Assembly (NCBI GenBank): GCA_018399795.1
Contig: JAGYOC010000198.1
Span: 1 to 35,056, forward strand
Length of the DNA stretch: 35,056 bases
From: Dehalococcoidales bacterium
GTDB taxonomy: Bacteria; Chloroflexota; Dehalococcoidia; Dehalococcoidales; UBA5760
Direction: 5' to 3'
Position numbers and translations under genes: made by a program. The notes below the pieces were generated by a model that was given only the letters and a program-made list of their open reading frames with translations, made no database searches and was not told where the DNA came from. This document shows positions 7,068-15,424 of the stretch, in pieces (position 1 is the first letter of the stretch; every line of letters begins with the position of its first letter).

Positions 7068-7268
7068 ATGAGAATCAAGAAAGAGCCCGAACTACTGGCG
7101 GTATATCACCGTTCGATACCCCCCGAGGTATGTACCAAACCCAACTGCAGGAGCGGGGTATTTATCCGGCATGAAGACGGCTGGCAGTGCCTGAACTGTA
7201 TGAAGGTGATATACAGTTCACAGATTGTCGTTGCCGATACCGCACGGCGTCAAGACGCATTCTCCTGA
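7068..7268 (+). CDS. Small zinc-ribbon-like protein
   Basis: This 66-residue product starts at ATG 7068 with AAAGGAG eight bases upstream. It has four cysteines placed as a metal-binding ribbon: Cys22-x4-Cys27 (VCTKPNC) and Cys41-x2-Cys44 (WQCLNC). Between them lies a short strand with GVFIRHEDGW. This is the usual spacing of a single Zn ribbon, as in small transcription- or translation-associated proteins and in isolated domains of unknown role. I do not recognise a named family. It sits directly after the 31-residue membrane peptide and ahead of the promoter and leader of carB. Confidence 0.7.
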   Translation: MRIKKEPELLAVYHRSIPPEVCTKPNCRSGVFIRHEDGWQCLNCMKVIYSSQIVVADTARRQDAFS

Positions 7269-7342
7269 TATCAATTCGAGTACCAGCTTACAATATCGCC
7301 AGTGAAGGCCTACCCGGTTCCACCATTAATTGAAACACCTCA

Positions 7343-7372
7343 TTTACGGGGATGACATTTTTATATTATAAT
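7343..7372 (+). promoter_or_regulatory. Candidate promoter of the carB leader
   Basis: TTTACG (7343-7348) and a perfect TATAAT (7367-7372) are 18 bases apart. Transcription would begin near 7380 and give a leader of about 255 bases before the carB ATG. A second TATAAT at 7603-7608 has no good -35. Confidence 0.55.
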
Positions 7373-7390
7373 AGGAAAACGGTTACCTAT

Positions 7391-7572
7391 TCCCGTCTTA
7401 CCTGCTGCAATTATTGCTCCGGGGGCCGGCTGTTGTGGTAAGATGAAAGACGGGACCGGCTTGGCTTCGGGAACGGGGTCGGTTGTCAGTTCCGGGTTAT
7501 GGTATGAAGCTCGGTTATCGACGGCAACTGACTTGTTGCCCGATAAATATACATATATCCTCGATTATCGGG
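7391..7572 (+). ncRNA. Candidate structured 5' leader (regulatory RNA) of carB
   Basis: The gap 7269-7636 has no gene but is rich in perfect inverted repeats downstream of a promoter. TCCCGTCTT (7391-7399) pairs with AAGACGGGA (7447-7455), enclosing a small GCAA/TTGC hairpin (7407-7417). TCTTACC (7396-7402) could instead pair with GGTAAGA at 7437-7443, or with the second copy of GGTAAGAT at 7577-7584. Further down, TTATCG-AC-GGCAAC (7515-7528) pairs with GTTGCC-CGATAA (7535-7546) around a six-base loop. CCCGATAA (7539-7546) can instead pair with TTATCGGG (7565-7572). These alternatives exclude each other, as in attenuators and riboswitches. No U-run follows, so a transcription terminator is not obvious. 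I see no PyrR-binding loop. The repeated CGATAA boxes could also be DNA operator sites. Confidence 0.4.
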
Positions 7573-7636
7573 TTGCGGTAAGATATCCGATGTCACTTTG
7601 GTTATAATGTTAGTAACGGACCGGGAGGTATATTCG

Positions 7637-10600
7637 ATGGCGAAGCGCAGCGATATCAAGAAGGTAATGATAATTGGCTCCGGCCCGATAGTAATCGGAC
7701 AGGCCTGTGAGTTCGATTACTCCGGGACACAGGCCTGCAAGGCACTCCGCGAGCTCGGGTATGAAATCGTACTGGTAAACTCAAACCCGGCCACCATAAT
7801 GACCGACCCGGAAATGGCGGATGTTACCTATATCGAGCCGCTGAATCTGGAGACGATGGCTCAGATAATCGAGAAAGAGAGGCCCGACGCCCTATTACCC
7901 AACCTGGGCGGGCAGACCGGTCTCAACCTCAGTGCAGGCCTGGCGGAGAACGGGGTTCTGGATAAGTACGGTGTTAAGGTGATAGGTGTCGAGATCGATG
8001 CTATCCGGCGGGGGGAAGACCGTACTGCCTTTAAGGAGACGATGAACCGTCTCGGTATTGAGATGCCGCACAGTGAAGCCGTCTATAGCGTCAAGGAGGC
8101 CGAATCGGTGGCCGCATTGCTCGGTTATCCTGTGGTAGTTCGTCCCGCCTATACCATGGGGGGAACCGGCGGCGGTCTGGTCTACAATGTTGAGGAACTG
8201 GGTGTAGTTGTCGCTCGCGGTATCGCCGCCAGCCTTATCGGCCAGGTGCTGATAGAGGAGTCGGTTCTGGGCTGGGAAGAGCTGGAGCTTGAGGTGGTGC
8301 GTGATGCCAAAAACCAGATGATCACCGTCTGTTTTATCGAGAATGTGGATGCGATGGGGATTCACACCGGCGATTCCTTCTGTACCGCACCAATGCTTAC
8401 TGTAGATGGTGAACTCCAGAAACGCCTTCAGGAATATGCCTACAGGATTGTGGAGGCGATACGTGTTATTGGGGGTACCAATATTCAGTTTGCCCATGAC
8501 CCCCACACCGGTCGAGTTGTTGTTATTGAAATCAATCCGCGGACCTCGCGTTCGTCGGCCCTGGCATCAAAGGCGACCGGTTTTCCCATCGCTTTGATTT
8601 CTGCAAAACTGGCGGCCGGTCTTACCCTGGATGAAATACCGTACTGGCGGGAAGGGACACTGGATAAATACACTCCATCGGGCGATTATGTGGTGGTCAA
8701 GTTCGCCCGCTGGGCCTTTGAGAAGTTTCGTGATGCCCATGATAAGCTTGGTACGCAGATGCGCGCTGTTGGCGAGGTGATGAGCATCGGTAAGAACTAC
8801 AAGGAAGCCCTGCAGAAGGCAATTCGCTCACTGGAAAAGGGCCGTCATGGCCTGGGCTTTGTCAAGGACTACAACAAACGGTCTCTGGCTGAACTGATGG
8901 ATATGCTCGGTGAGCCGACCAGTGAGCGGCAGTTTATCATGTACGAAGCCCTGCGCAAGGGCGCCAGTATCGAAGATCTCTACGAGAAAACATATATCAA
9001 GCCCTGGTTTATCAATCAGATGAAGGAGCTAGTGGACATGGAGGAGAGCCTTCTCCAGTACCGGGGCAGGCAGCTGCCGGCAGGTCTACTGGCCGATGCC
9101 AAGAGAGACGGCTTTTCCGATAAGTATCTCTCCTGGCTGCTTAATTTGCCGGAGGGAGATATCCGCCGGCAGCGCTCAATGGCCGGAATCGTGCAGGGCT
9201 GGCAACCGGTTCCGGTTAGCGGTGTCAAGGATGCGGCATACTATTATTCCACCTATAATGCTCCCGACCGGTCACCGACCAGCGAGCGGCAGAAGGTTAT
9301 GGTGCTGGGTGGGGGGCCGAACCGCATTGGTCAGGGTATTGAGTTCGATTACTGCTGTGTTCACGCTGCTTTCTGTCTCAGGGCTGAGGGTTATGAGACG
9401 ATTATGGTCAACTGTAACCCGGAAACTGTCTCTACGGATTATGATACCTCGGACAAGCTCTACTTTGATCCCTTGACCGTTGAGGATGTCCTCAGTATAT
9501 ATGAGAAAGAGAAACCCATTGGGGTTATCGTTCAGTTCGGTGGGCAGACCCCGCTAAATATAGCCAACCAGCTGGCTGAGGCGGGAGTCAGGATTCTGGG
9601 AACTTCACCGGAGACGATTGACCTCGCCGAGGACCGGGACCGCTTCCGCAATGTTATGGAAAGGCTGGGCATCCCCATGCCCCAGGCGGGTATGGCCAGC
9701 ACGCTGCCCGAAGCGCTGGCGGTAGCCAGGCATATAGGCTACCCCCTGATGGTAAGACCGTCCTATGTACTGGGTGGGCGGGGTATGGAAATAGTACATG
9801 ATGAAGATATGCTTCGGGAATATGTTGCCGCAGCCGTGGATGTTACTCCCGACCGCCCCATCTTGATTGACAAATACCTGGAGAACGCCCTCGAAGCCGA
9901 GGCTGATGCCATTGCCGATGGATCCGATGCCTTTGTGCCGGCTGTGATGGAGCATATCGAACTGGCCGGGGTTCACTCCGGTGATTCCGCCTGTGTAATT
10001 CCACCGGTGAGCATATCACCGGCTCACATCGATACCATTGAGGAATACACTAGGAGGATTGCCCGCGAGCTTGAAGTGGTTGGCCTGATGAACATCCAGT
10101 ATGCTATTGCCCGGGACACTGTCTACGTGCTGGAGGCAAACCCCAGGGCATCACGAACCGTTCCCCTGGTATCGAAGGTGTGTAACATTTCCATGGCCAG
10201 GCTGGCAACCCGACTGATGCTGGGTAAGAGGCTAGACGAACTCGATTTCAAATCGGGATTGATACCCTACTTCGGGGTAAAGGAGGCCGTCTTCCCGTTC
10301 CCGATGTTTCCCGAGGTGGACCCCGTCCTGGGGCCCGAAATGCGCTCTACCGGGGAAGTACTCGGTATGGCTGAATCATTTGGAATGGCCTTTTTTAAAT
10401 CACAGCAGGCTGCCCAGCAGGTACTTCCCACGGAAGGTAACGTGCTCATTACCGTATCCGAGAAGGACCATCCGGCCGTTGTTGAAGTTGCCCGGGAATT
10501 TGTCCATCTTGGTTTCAGGCTCAGGGCAACCGAGGGCACTCGTCGTTTCCTGGCCGGTAATGGTATCGAATCGGAATTGATTCTCAAGGTGCACGAGGGC

Positions 10601-10837
10601 CGGCCCAATATCGTCGATGCTATTATGAACGGGGAAATACAGCTGGTAGTAAATACCCCCGCGGGTAAGCGCAGCAAGTACGACGATTCCTATATTCGCA
10701 AGGCTGCCATCAAGTACAAGGTTACCTACATCACGACATTGGCAGCGGCCGTTGCCGCCGCCAAGGGTATAGCGGCCTATCAAAAGGGTAAATCCCAGGT
10801 TCGTTCTCTGCAGAGCTACCACGGGGAAATAGGTTGA
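7637..10837 (+). CDS. carB: Carbamoyl-phosphate synthase large subunit
   Basis: This 1066-residue enzyme makes carbamoyl phosphate from glutamine-derived ammonia, bicarbonate and two ATP, for pyrimidine and arginine synthesis. The ATG at 7637 follows GGGAGGT; an upstream in-frame ATG at 7598 lacks a site. The family's layout is complete: N-terminal half (KKVMIIGSGPIVIGQACEFDYSGTQA, then an ATP-grasp domain for carboxy phosphate), the oligomerisation region (about 400-550), a second homologous half (VMVLGGGPNRIGQGIEFDYCCVHA, then the carbamate-phosphorylating ATP-grasp), and a C-terminal MGS-like allosteric domain beginning near VLITVSEKD. The length is close to the 1073 residues of the E. coli protein. 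The glutaminase subunit gene carA is not adjacent and must lie elsewhere. The gene abuts convergent mutS2 with no spacer. Confidence 0.97.
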   Translation: MAKRSDIKKVMIIGSGPIVIGQACEFDYSGTQACKALRELGYEIVLVNSNPATIMTDPEMADVTYIEPLNLETMAQIIEKERPDALLPNLGGQTGLNLSAGLAENGVLDKYGVKVIGVEIDAIRRGEDRTAFKETMNRLGIEMPHSEAVYSVKEAESVAALLGYPVVVRPAYTMGGTGGGLVYNVEELGVVVARGIAASLIGQVLIEESVLGWEELELEVVRDAKNQMITVCFIENVDAMGIHTGDSFCTAPMLTVDGELQKRLQEYAYRIVEAIRVIGGTNIQFAHDPHTGRVVVIEINPRTSRSSALASKATGFPIALISAKLAAGLTLDEIPYWREGTLDKYTPSGDYVVVKFARWAFEKFRDAHDKLGTQMRAVGEVMSIGKNYKEALQKAIRSLEKGRHGLGFVKDYNKRSLAELMDMLGEPTSERQFIMYEALRKGASIEDLYEKTYIKPWFINQMKELVDMEESLLQYRGRQLPAGLLADAKRDGFSDKYLSWLLNLPEGDIRRQRSMAGIVQGWQPVPVSGVKDAAYYYSTYNAPDRSPTSERQKVMVLGGGPNRIGQGIEFDYCCVHAAFCLRAEGYETIMVNCNPETVSTDYDTSDKLYFDPLTVEDVLSIYEKEKPIGVIVQFGGQTPLNIANQLAEAGVRILGTSPETIDLAEDRDRFRNVMERLGIPMPQAGMASTLPEALAVARHIGYPLMVRPSYVLGGRGMEIVHDEDMLREYVAAAVDVTPDRPILIDKYLENALEAEADAIADGSDAFVPAVMEHIELAGVHSGDSACVIPPVSISPAHIDTIEEYTRRIARELEVVGLMNIQYAIARDTVYVLEANPRASRTVPLVSKVCNISMARLATRLMLGKRLDELDFKSGLIPYFGVKEAVFPFPMFPEVDPVLGPEMRSTGEVLGMAESFGMAFFKSQQAAQQVLPTEGNVLITVSEKDHPAVVEVAREFVHLGFRLRATEGTRRFLAGNGIESELILKVHEGRPNIVDAIMNGEIQLVVNTPAGKRSKYDDSYIRKAAIKYKVTYITTLAAAVAAAKGIAAYQKGKSQVRSLQSYHGEIG

Positions 10838-13249
10838 TCACAGACTTATAACGGTCACACCGTCGCCGCCTTCCTTCTGCCCACCACAGCGGAAATTGCT
10901 GACCAGGGGGTGAGAAGCGAGGCAATCCCTTACTATACTGCGCAGGGCGCCGCTACCGATGCCATGGACGACACGGACTTCGCTCAGGTTGGCCAGAGAA
11001 GCATCGTTGAGGTAGGTGTCGAGTTCTGTCTCCACCTCACCGGCACGCCTGCCCCGGAGGTCAAGTTCCATTGGAATGGCCCCTGCCTCTGATTTGATAG
11101 TGGTCCGGGATACCCGGCCAGGTGCCTCGCCTCCTGATGGAGCCTTTCTGGCCACCCGGTCAAGGCTCAGGCTGAGCCTGGTCTGCCCCGCCTGTATTTC
11201 GACCTGCTGGTTATCCTCGGTAAAGGAGAGAACCCTCCCTGCTATTTTGGCTTCCTTCAACCAGACCGTATCACCGGGTTTGATATGGCTATCACCTTCT
11301 GTCTCCACACTGGCTGCTGTGGAAGCGTCGGCCTGCCACTCGTAATCCTTGAGCCTCCTTTGAACCTCGGTCAGTGTCTGTCGGGTCCGCTCGACCGCTT
11401 CCTGCTTCTTTTCCTTACGCAGCTCCGAAGCGGCACGCTGGATTTCCCGGTGCAGCCTGGCAGCCTGCTTGACCACACTATCCCTGGTCTCCTGGATGAT
11501 TCTTCTCTCTTCTGTCTGCAGGCTTTCCACACGTCTATCCAGCTCGGACTTCCGTTTTTGCACGTCAGCCATCTGCTGCTCGAGGTCCTTTCTGAGGGAA
11601 AAGACCTTCTCCTTCTCGTTCATCAGGTCGGCGAGCAGTGACTCCAGTTCCTGAGCGCCCCCGGTCATCATTTCTCTTGCCCGATCGACTATTTGGTTAT
11701 CCAAACCCAGTCTGGCAGCGGTGGCCATGGCGTTACTGCCGCCCGGTGTACCTATAGACAGGTGGTAGGTTGGCTCGTAGGTAACCGCGTCGAAATCGAG
11801 GGAGGCGTTCTGGAACCCGTCCATTGTGTGAGCGAATGCCTTGAGATCGCTGTAGTGCGTTGTAGCTACAGTTATCGCTCCCAATGAGAGGAAGTGTAGC
11901 AGAATGGAGCGGGCCAGAGCAGAGCCTTCGGCCGGGTCTGTGCTTACGCCCAGTTCATCTAGCAGCACCAGGCTGTGTGTGGTGGCACTATTGATGATTC
12001 GGGCGATATTTCCGATATGCCAGCTAAAGGTGGAAAGCGTTTGCTCTATACTCTGCTCATCACCGATGTCGGCATAAATACCATCGAACACAGGAAGTCG
12101 GCTTGATTCGGAGGCGGGAATCGGTAAACCAGCCTGGGCCATCAGGCAAAGTAGGCCAATGGTCTTCAGGGCGACTGTCTTGCCGCCGGTATTCGGCCCC
12201 GTAATGACGAGAATGGAGAAATCATTTCCTATCTCCAGGTTCATCGGAACCGCTTTTTCCCCCAGCAAGGGATGTCGGGCGCTTAACAGACGTAGCCTGG
12301 CCCCGGCTTCACTCTTATCGGCAGGGATTAGCAACGGCTCAGTGGCCCCGGATTTTGCGGCGTATCTGGCCTTGGCCAGTGCCAGGTCCAGTTCGGCAGT
12401 CAGCACGATATTCCGCGAGATTTCTTCTTCACATCCTGCTACATCGGCGCTCAAGCGGGTCAATATCCTCTCTATCTCGTGCTTTTCCCGAAGGGTGAGC
12501 TCGCGTAGCTCGTTTCCCATGGCCAGGGTGGACCAGGGTTCGATAAACAGGGTTGCTCCGCTGTTGGAGATGTCGTGAACGACTCCCTTGATATCTCCGC
12601 GCGACTCGATTTTTACCGGAATGACATACCTGCCCTCACGCTCGGTAACGATTGGCTCTTGGGTAATCCTCTGACCTTTTGGCGAATTGATTATCGCGTG
12701 CAGCCTGTCGAGTAGCTGTTCGCGAAGGCCCTTCAGCTGGTGCCTGATTGTGTTCAGGGCTGGAGACGCCGAGTCCGGTATTTCACCGCTTGCGGATATG
12801 CACCGGTTGATGGCGGCTTCGAGGGAGGGCAGTTTGCTTATACCGCGGGCGATTTCATACAGCAGGGGGACTTCCCCGGACAGTTTGGATAGACGGCTGC
12901 CCAGCTTGCGTACTGCTTCCAGAGTGCAATTAATTTCCAGAAGCTCGGCTGGCTCGAGTACACGGCCCAGTGCTGCCATTCTTGCCGCGGGGCGGACATC
13001 GCTAACCCTGCCGATGGAAAACCCCGGTTCCAGGGAGAGAAGCCGTCTGGCTTCGGCGGATTGCTTCAGGGAACGGGAAATCGTGTCGTAGTCGGAAACC
13101 GGCGTGATCGCAGTCGCCAGCTCGCGGCTGGTCGAGAAGTGGGTGAATCCGCTCAGGTTTTCCCTTACGCGGTCGAATTCAAGTATACTTGTGCTCTTGT
13201 TGTCCAATCCTGCGGCCTCGGCAATATTTACTCGAATATATTGTAACAT
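10838..13249 (-). CDS. mutS2: MutS2-family ATPase/endonuclease
   Basis: This 803-residue protein (from ATG 13249) belongs to MutS2, which acts on recombination intermediates or, in Bacillus, splits stalled ribosome pairs. An N-terminal MutS core with LEFDRVRENL and the lever region lead to the ATPase domain: Walker A GPNTGGKT (351-358), Walker B LVLLDE (427-432) and the ST-DPAEG signature. A long charged coiled coil follows (about 520-640), and the C-terminus is an Smr nuclease domain (about 725-803) with LDLRGRR and VHGIGSGAL. The ATG has no clear Shine-Dalgarno. A TTG at 13207 (DNKSTSILEFD), eight bases after GAGG, matches where relatives start and may be the true start. Its stop codon touches that of carB. 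Confidence 0.95.
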   Translation of the reverse strand: MLQYIRVNIAEAAGLDNKSTSILEFDRVRENLSGFTHFSTSRELATAITPVSDYDTISRSLKQSAEARRLLSLEPGFSIGRVSDVRPAARMAALGRVLEPAELLEINCTLEAVRKLGSRLSKLSGEVPLLYEIARGISKLPSLEAAINRCISASGEIPDSASPALNTIRHQLKGLREQLLDRLHAIINSPKGQRITQEPIVTEREGRYVIPVKIESRGDIKGVVHDISNSGATLFIEPWSTLAMGNELRELTLREKHEIERILTRLSADVAGCEEEISRNIVLTAELDLALAKARYAAKSGATEPLLIPADKSEAGARLRLLSARHPLLGEKAVPMNLEIGNDFSILVITGPNTGGKTVALKTIGLLCLMAQAGLPIPASESSRLPVFDGIYADIGDEQSIEQTLSTFSWHIGNIARIINSATTHSLVLLDELGVSTDPAEGSALARSILLHFLSLGAITVATTHYSDLKAFAHTMDGFQNASLDFDAVTYEPTYHLSIGTPGGSNAMATAARLGLDNQIVDRAREMMTGGAQELESLLADLMNEKEKVFSLRKDLEQQMADVQKRKSELDRRVESLQTEERRIIQETRDSVVKQAARLHREIQRAASELRKEKKQEAVERTRQTLTEVQRRLKDYEWQADASTAASVETEGDSHIKPGDTVWLKEAKIAGRVLSFTEDNQQVEIQAGQTRLSLSLDRVARKAPSGGEAPGRVSRTTIKSEAGAIPMELDLRGRRAGEVETELDTYLNDASLANLSEVRVVHGIGSGALRSIVRDCLASHPLVSNFRCGGQKEGGDGVTVISL

Positions 13250-13367
13250 CCCGACTAGCTCAACCTGAAACGGTATATTTGCAGGGTATCGGTGATACAG
13301 TGGAAATATAGACTACACAGTGGGGAGGTGAGGCGTGATGCGAGGCCATTTTTGAGAATGCACCGGG

Positions 13368-13392
13368 ATACCCGAGGCATTTTTCTGGGTAT
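13368..13392. repeat. Inverted repeat in the 418-base gap after mutS2
   Basis: The divergent region 13250-13667 between mutS2 and the next plus-strand gene contains no gene I can support. It holds ATACCC (13368-13373) / GGGTAT (13387-13392) with a 13-base loop and GTATC/GATAC at 13286-13298, the latter 37 bases upstream of the mutS2 ATG. No consensus promoter stands out in either direction. Confidence 0.3.
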
Positions 13393-13667
13393 TGCTGGCT
13401 TTTCTTTATCAGGTTGCAATTGACTAACACCGGCAACCAAGCGCTTTAGAAAATTTGCCGATATAGCCTGTAACCTGTTTTGAGGGTGAGTGTTTGCCTA
13501 TATGCATGGGTTTTGGTCAGGTGAATTAATAGGGGGATGATACCAGCGGGTTAGTTCCTTTAGGGAATTGTGCGAGTTGGAATAATGATGTAGTGTGTAG
13601 GAAGATAAGGTATATATGGGATGTATAGTCTAATGTTAGGTCTTGGAGACAGTGGCAGGGTTGTTAG

Positions 13668-14258
13668 ATGACTTACGGAATGTTGACCATAGCGGAAACG
13701 GCTCACCTGCTCAATGTCCATATCAACACGGTCAGGCGCTGGAGCGACCAGGGGCTGCTGAAAGCATACCGTATCGGTACCCGGGGTGACCGCAGGTTCC
13801 GGCAGGAGGATATATATAGCTTTATCTCCGGGACGAAGGGTTCCCGAAGCTTTGTGCTGGAGGATACGGGTAGCGGAAGAAAAAAGGTACTTGTCGCCGA
13901 TGACGACGACGGTATCAGGAAGCTGGTCCGGAGCATGCTCGAAGCCGAATACACTGTTATTGAAGCAAGTAACGGCGACGAGGCGGTCAATGCGACCCGG
14001 CGCCATATTCCGGATGTAATACTGATGGATATTCTGATGCCTGCTACCGACGGCTATACTGCCTGTCGTACCATCAAGCAGGAGCCGGCAACCGGGCATA
14101 TACCGGTAATAATGATTACCGGTATCGCCTATGAAATGAACAAGAAGCTCAGCATGCAGATGGGTGCCGATGGCTATATCACCAAGCCCTTTGATAGCTG
14201 GAGTCTTACCAAAGCGATTACCGCTGCGCTGGGTAAAAATGTAGCGGTATCTTCCTGA
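13668..14258 (+). CDS. MerR/BldC-like HTH fused to a CheY-type receiver domain
   Basis: This 196-residue regulator has the DNA-binding domain first and the receiver last, the reverse of usual response regulators. Residues 5-53 are a winged helix of the MerR/excisionase/BldC type (MLTIAETAHLLNVHINTVRRWSDQGLL...GDRRFRQEDIYSFI). After an about 18-residue linker, residues 72-190 form a receiver domain with the acidic cluster Asp78-80, phospho-acceptor Asp121 in LMDILMP, Thr151 in MITG and Lys173 in ITKPFD. All phosphorylation residues are present, so a kinase elsewhere probably controls it. The start is either ATG 13668 or ATG 13680; neither has a strong Shine-Dalgarno. No kinase is adjacent. The operon and targets are unknown. 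Confidence 0.9.
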   Translation: MTYGMLTIAETAHLLNVHINTVRRWSDQGLLKAYRIGTRGDRRFRQEDIYSFISGTKGSRSFVLEDTGSGRKKVLVADDDDGIRKLVRSMLEAEYTVIEASNGDEAVNATRRHIPDVILMDILMPATDGYTACRTIKQEPATGHIPVIMITGIAYEMNKKLSMQMGADGYITKPFDSWSLTKAITAALGKNVAVSS

Positions 14259-14476
14259 GGTGGGGAAGTACGGTTGTTTAACCCCTACTGTTGTCCGTAT
14301 TCTAATACCTTTCGCCACCTGTGATTATTCCCGTCGGGCATGACTGTATCCAGTTTTGGTGACGTGGGTCCGTTCATCGAGTTATAATAGTGAGAGGCAC
14401 CGGCGGCCTTATTGCGGCTGTGTATGCCGGGTTGTTCCGGGCAATAGACTCTTTATCAGTAGGAAGGTGGGAACAT

Positions 14477-15256
14477 ATGCTTGATGGTAAGGTTGCTCTG
14501 GTGACCGGCAGCTCCCGTGGTATCGGCAGGGAGATAGCATTGAGGCTGGCCAGAGAAGGGGCTGATGTTGTCGTTAATTACTTCCGCAGGCGTGAGGCTG
14601 CCGAGCAAACGGCGCAGGAAATTGAGGGATACGGGGTAAAGGCCACGATTATCCGGGCCAATGTCGGCGATCCGGAGAAAATCGGAGAAATGTTCGATGC
14701 TGTCGCAGCAAAGCATGGGCGTCTGGATATATTCATCAGCAATGCGGCTTCTGGACTGCCCCGTAATGCGCTTGACCTTGATGCCAAGGTATGGCAGTGG
14801 ACGATGGACATCAACGCCAGGTCATTTCTACTCGGAGCCCAGCGTGCAGCCGGTCTAATGGAGGAAAGAGGTGGTAAAATAGTTGCCATCACCAGTCTGG
14901 GTTCGCGACTGGTCTGGCCCGGTTATACCGCCATAGGGATATCCAAGGCTACCCTCGAGGCAGTGGTACGCTACATGGCAGTGGAACTGGCTCCCCGAAA
15001 TATATGCGTCAATGCGGTAGGCGCCTCGTTGATACCGACCGGTGCGGGATTACTCTATCTGAAGGCTGCTTTGGGAGGTGATATGTCCTCCGTGCCGAAA
15101 ACACCGGCGGGCAGGCTGGTTGCTCCTGAAGATGTGGCTGGGGTGGTGGCTTTTCTCTGTGGCGAGGATTCCTTTATGATCAGGGGACAGACCATCATCG
15201 TTGACGGGGGTATGTCCCTGGCGCTGGTTAGCTACGCCGAGAAATCGCAGGGCTAA
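14477..15256 (+). CDS. fabL: SDR-family oxidoreductase, FabL-type enoyl-ACP reductase
   Basis: The 259-residue protein starts at ATG 14477 behind AGGAAGGTGGG. The Rossmann cofactor motif is TGSSRGIG (10-17), and the NAAS segment (89-92) stabilises the fold. The catalytic pair is Tyr150 and Lys157 in YTAIGISK, i.e. Tyr-x6-Lys. Ordinary SDRs have Tyr-x3-Lys; the x6 spacing marks enoyl-ACP reductases. The SNAASG, DINARSFLLGAQ and TPAGR...MIRGQTIIVDGG segments follow Bacillus FabL (enoyl reductase III, NADPH-dependent, last step of fatty-acid elongation). A different enoyl or sterol-type substrate cannot be excluded. A TATAAT at 14383-14388 with a poor -35 may drive it. A hairpin, CCGGCAC/GTGCCGG, lies just after its stop. 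Confidence 0.8.
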   Translation: MLDGKVALVTGSSRGIGREIALRLAREGADVVVNYFRRREAAEQTAQEIEGYGVKATIIRANVGDPEKIGEMFDAVAAKHGRLDIFISNAASGLPRNALDLDAKVWQWTMDINARSFLLGAQRAAGLMEERGGKIVAITSLGSRLVWPGYTAIGISKATLEAVVRYMAVELAPRNICVNAVGASLIPTGAGLLYLKAALGGDMSSVPKTPAGRLVAPEDVAGVVAFLCGEDSFMIRGQTIIVDGGMSLALVSYAEKSQG

Positions 15257-15260
15257 TAGT

Positions 15261-15283
15261 GCCGGCACATTCCCTGTGCCGGT
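15261..15283 (+). terminator. Hairpin after fabL, possible weak terminator
   Basis: CCGGCAC (15262-15268) and GTGCCGG (15276-15282) form a seven-pair stem, extendable by a G-T pair, with loop ATTCCCT. It starts four bases after the fabL stop. No proper U-run follows, so termination would be inefficient or factor-dependent. Confidence 0.4.
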
Positions 15284-15329
15284 TGAAGATTTCCTGTATC
15301 CGGAAGGATGTCTGTCAACCTGCACTTCT

Positions 15330-15358
15330 TTGCACCCGGCAACCTTTGTTGCTAAAAT
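15330..15358 (+). promoter_or_regulatory. Sigma-70-type promoter for leuS
   Basis: TTGCAC (15330-15335), a 17-base spacer and TAAAAT (15353-15358) form a good promoter. The leader of about 60 bases is too short for a T-box. Confidence 0.6.
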
Positions 15359-15424
15359 AAATGAAATAGCTCTTCGCTGGATATTGACGGTGGCGCGGAG
15401 TCTTTGTTTGGACAGGAGAAAAGG

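Noticed and set aside
7269..7636. PyrR attenuator before carB
   Set aside because: I could not find the conserved PyrR-binding loop and there is no U-run after the final stem; reported instead as an unassigned structured leader.
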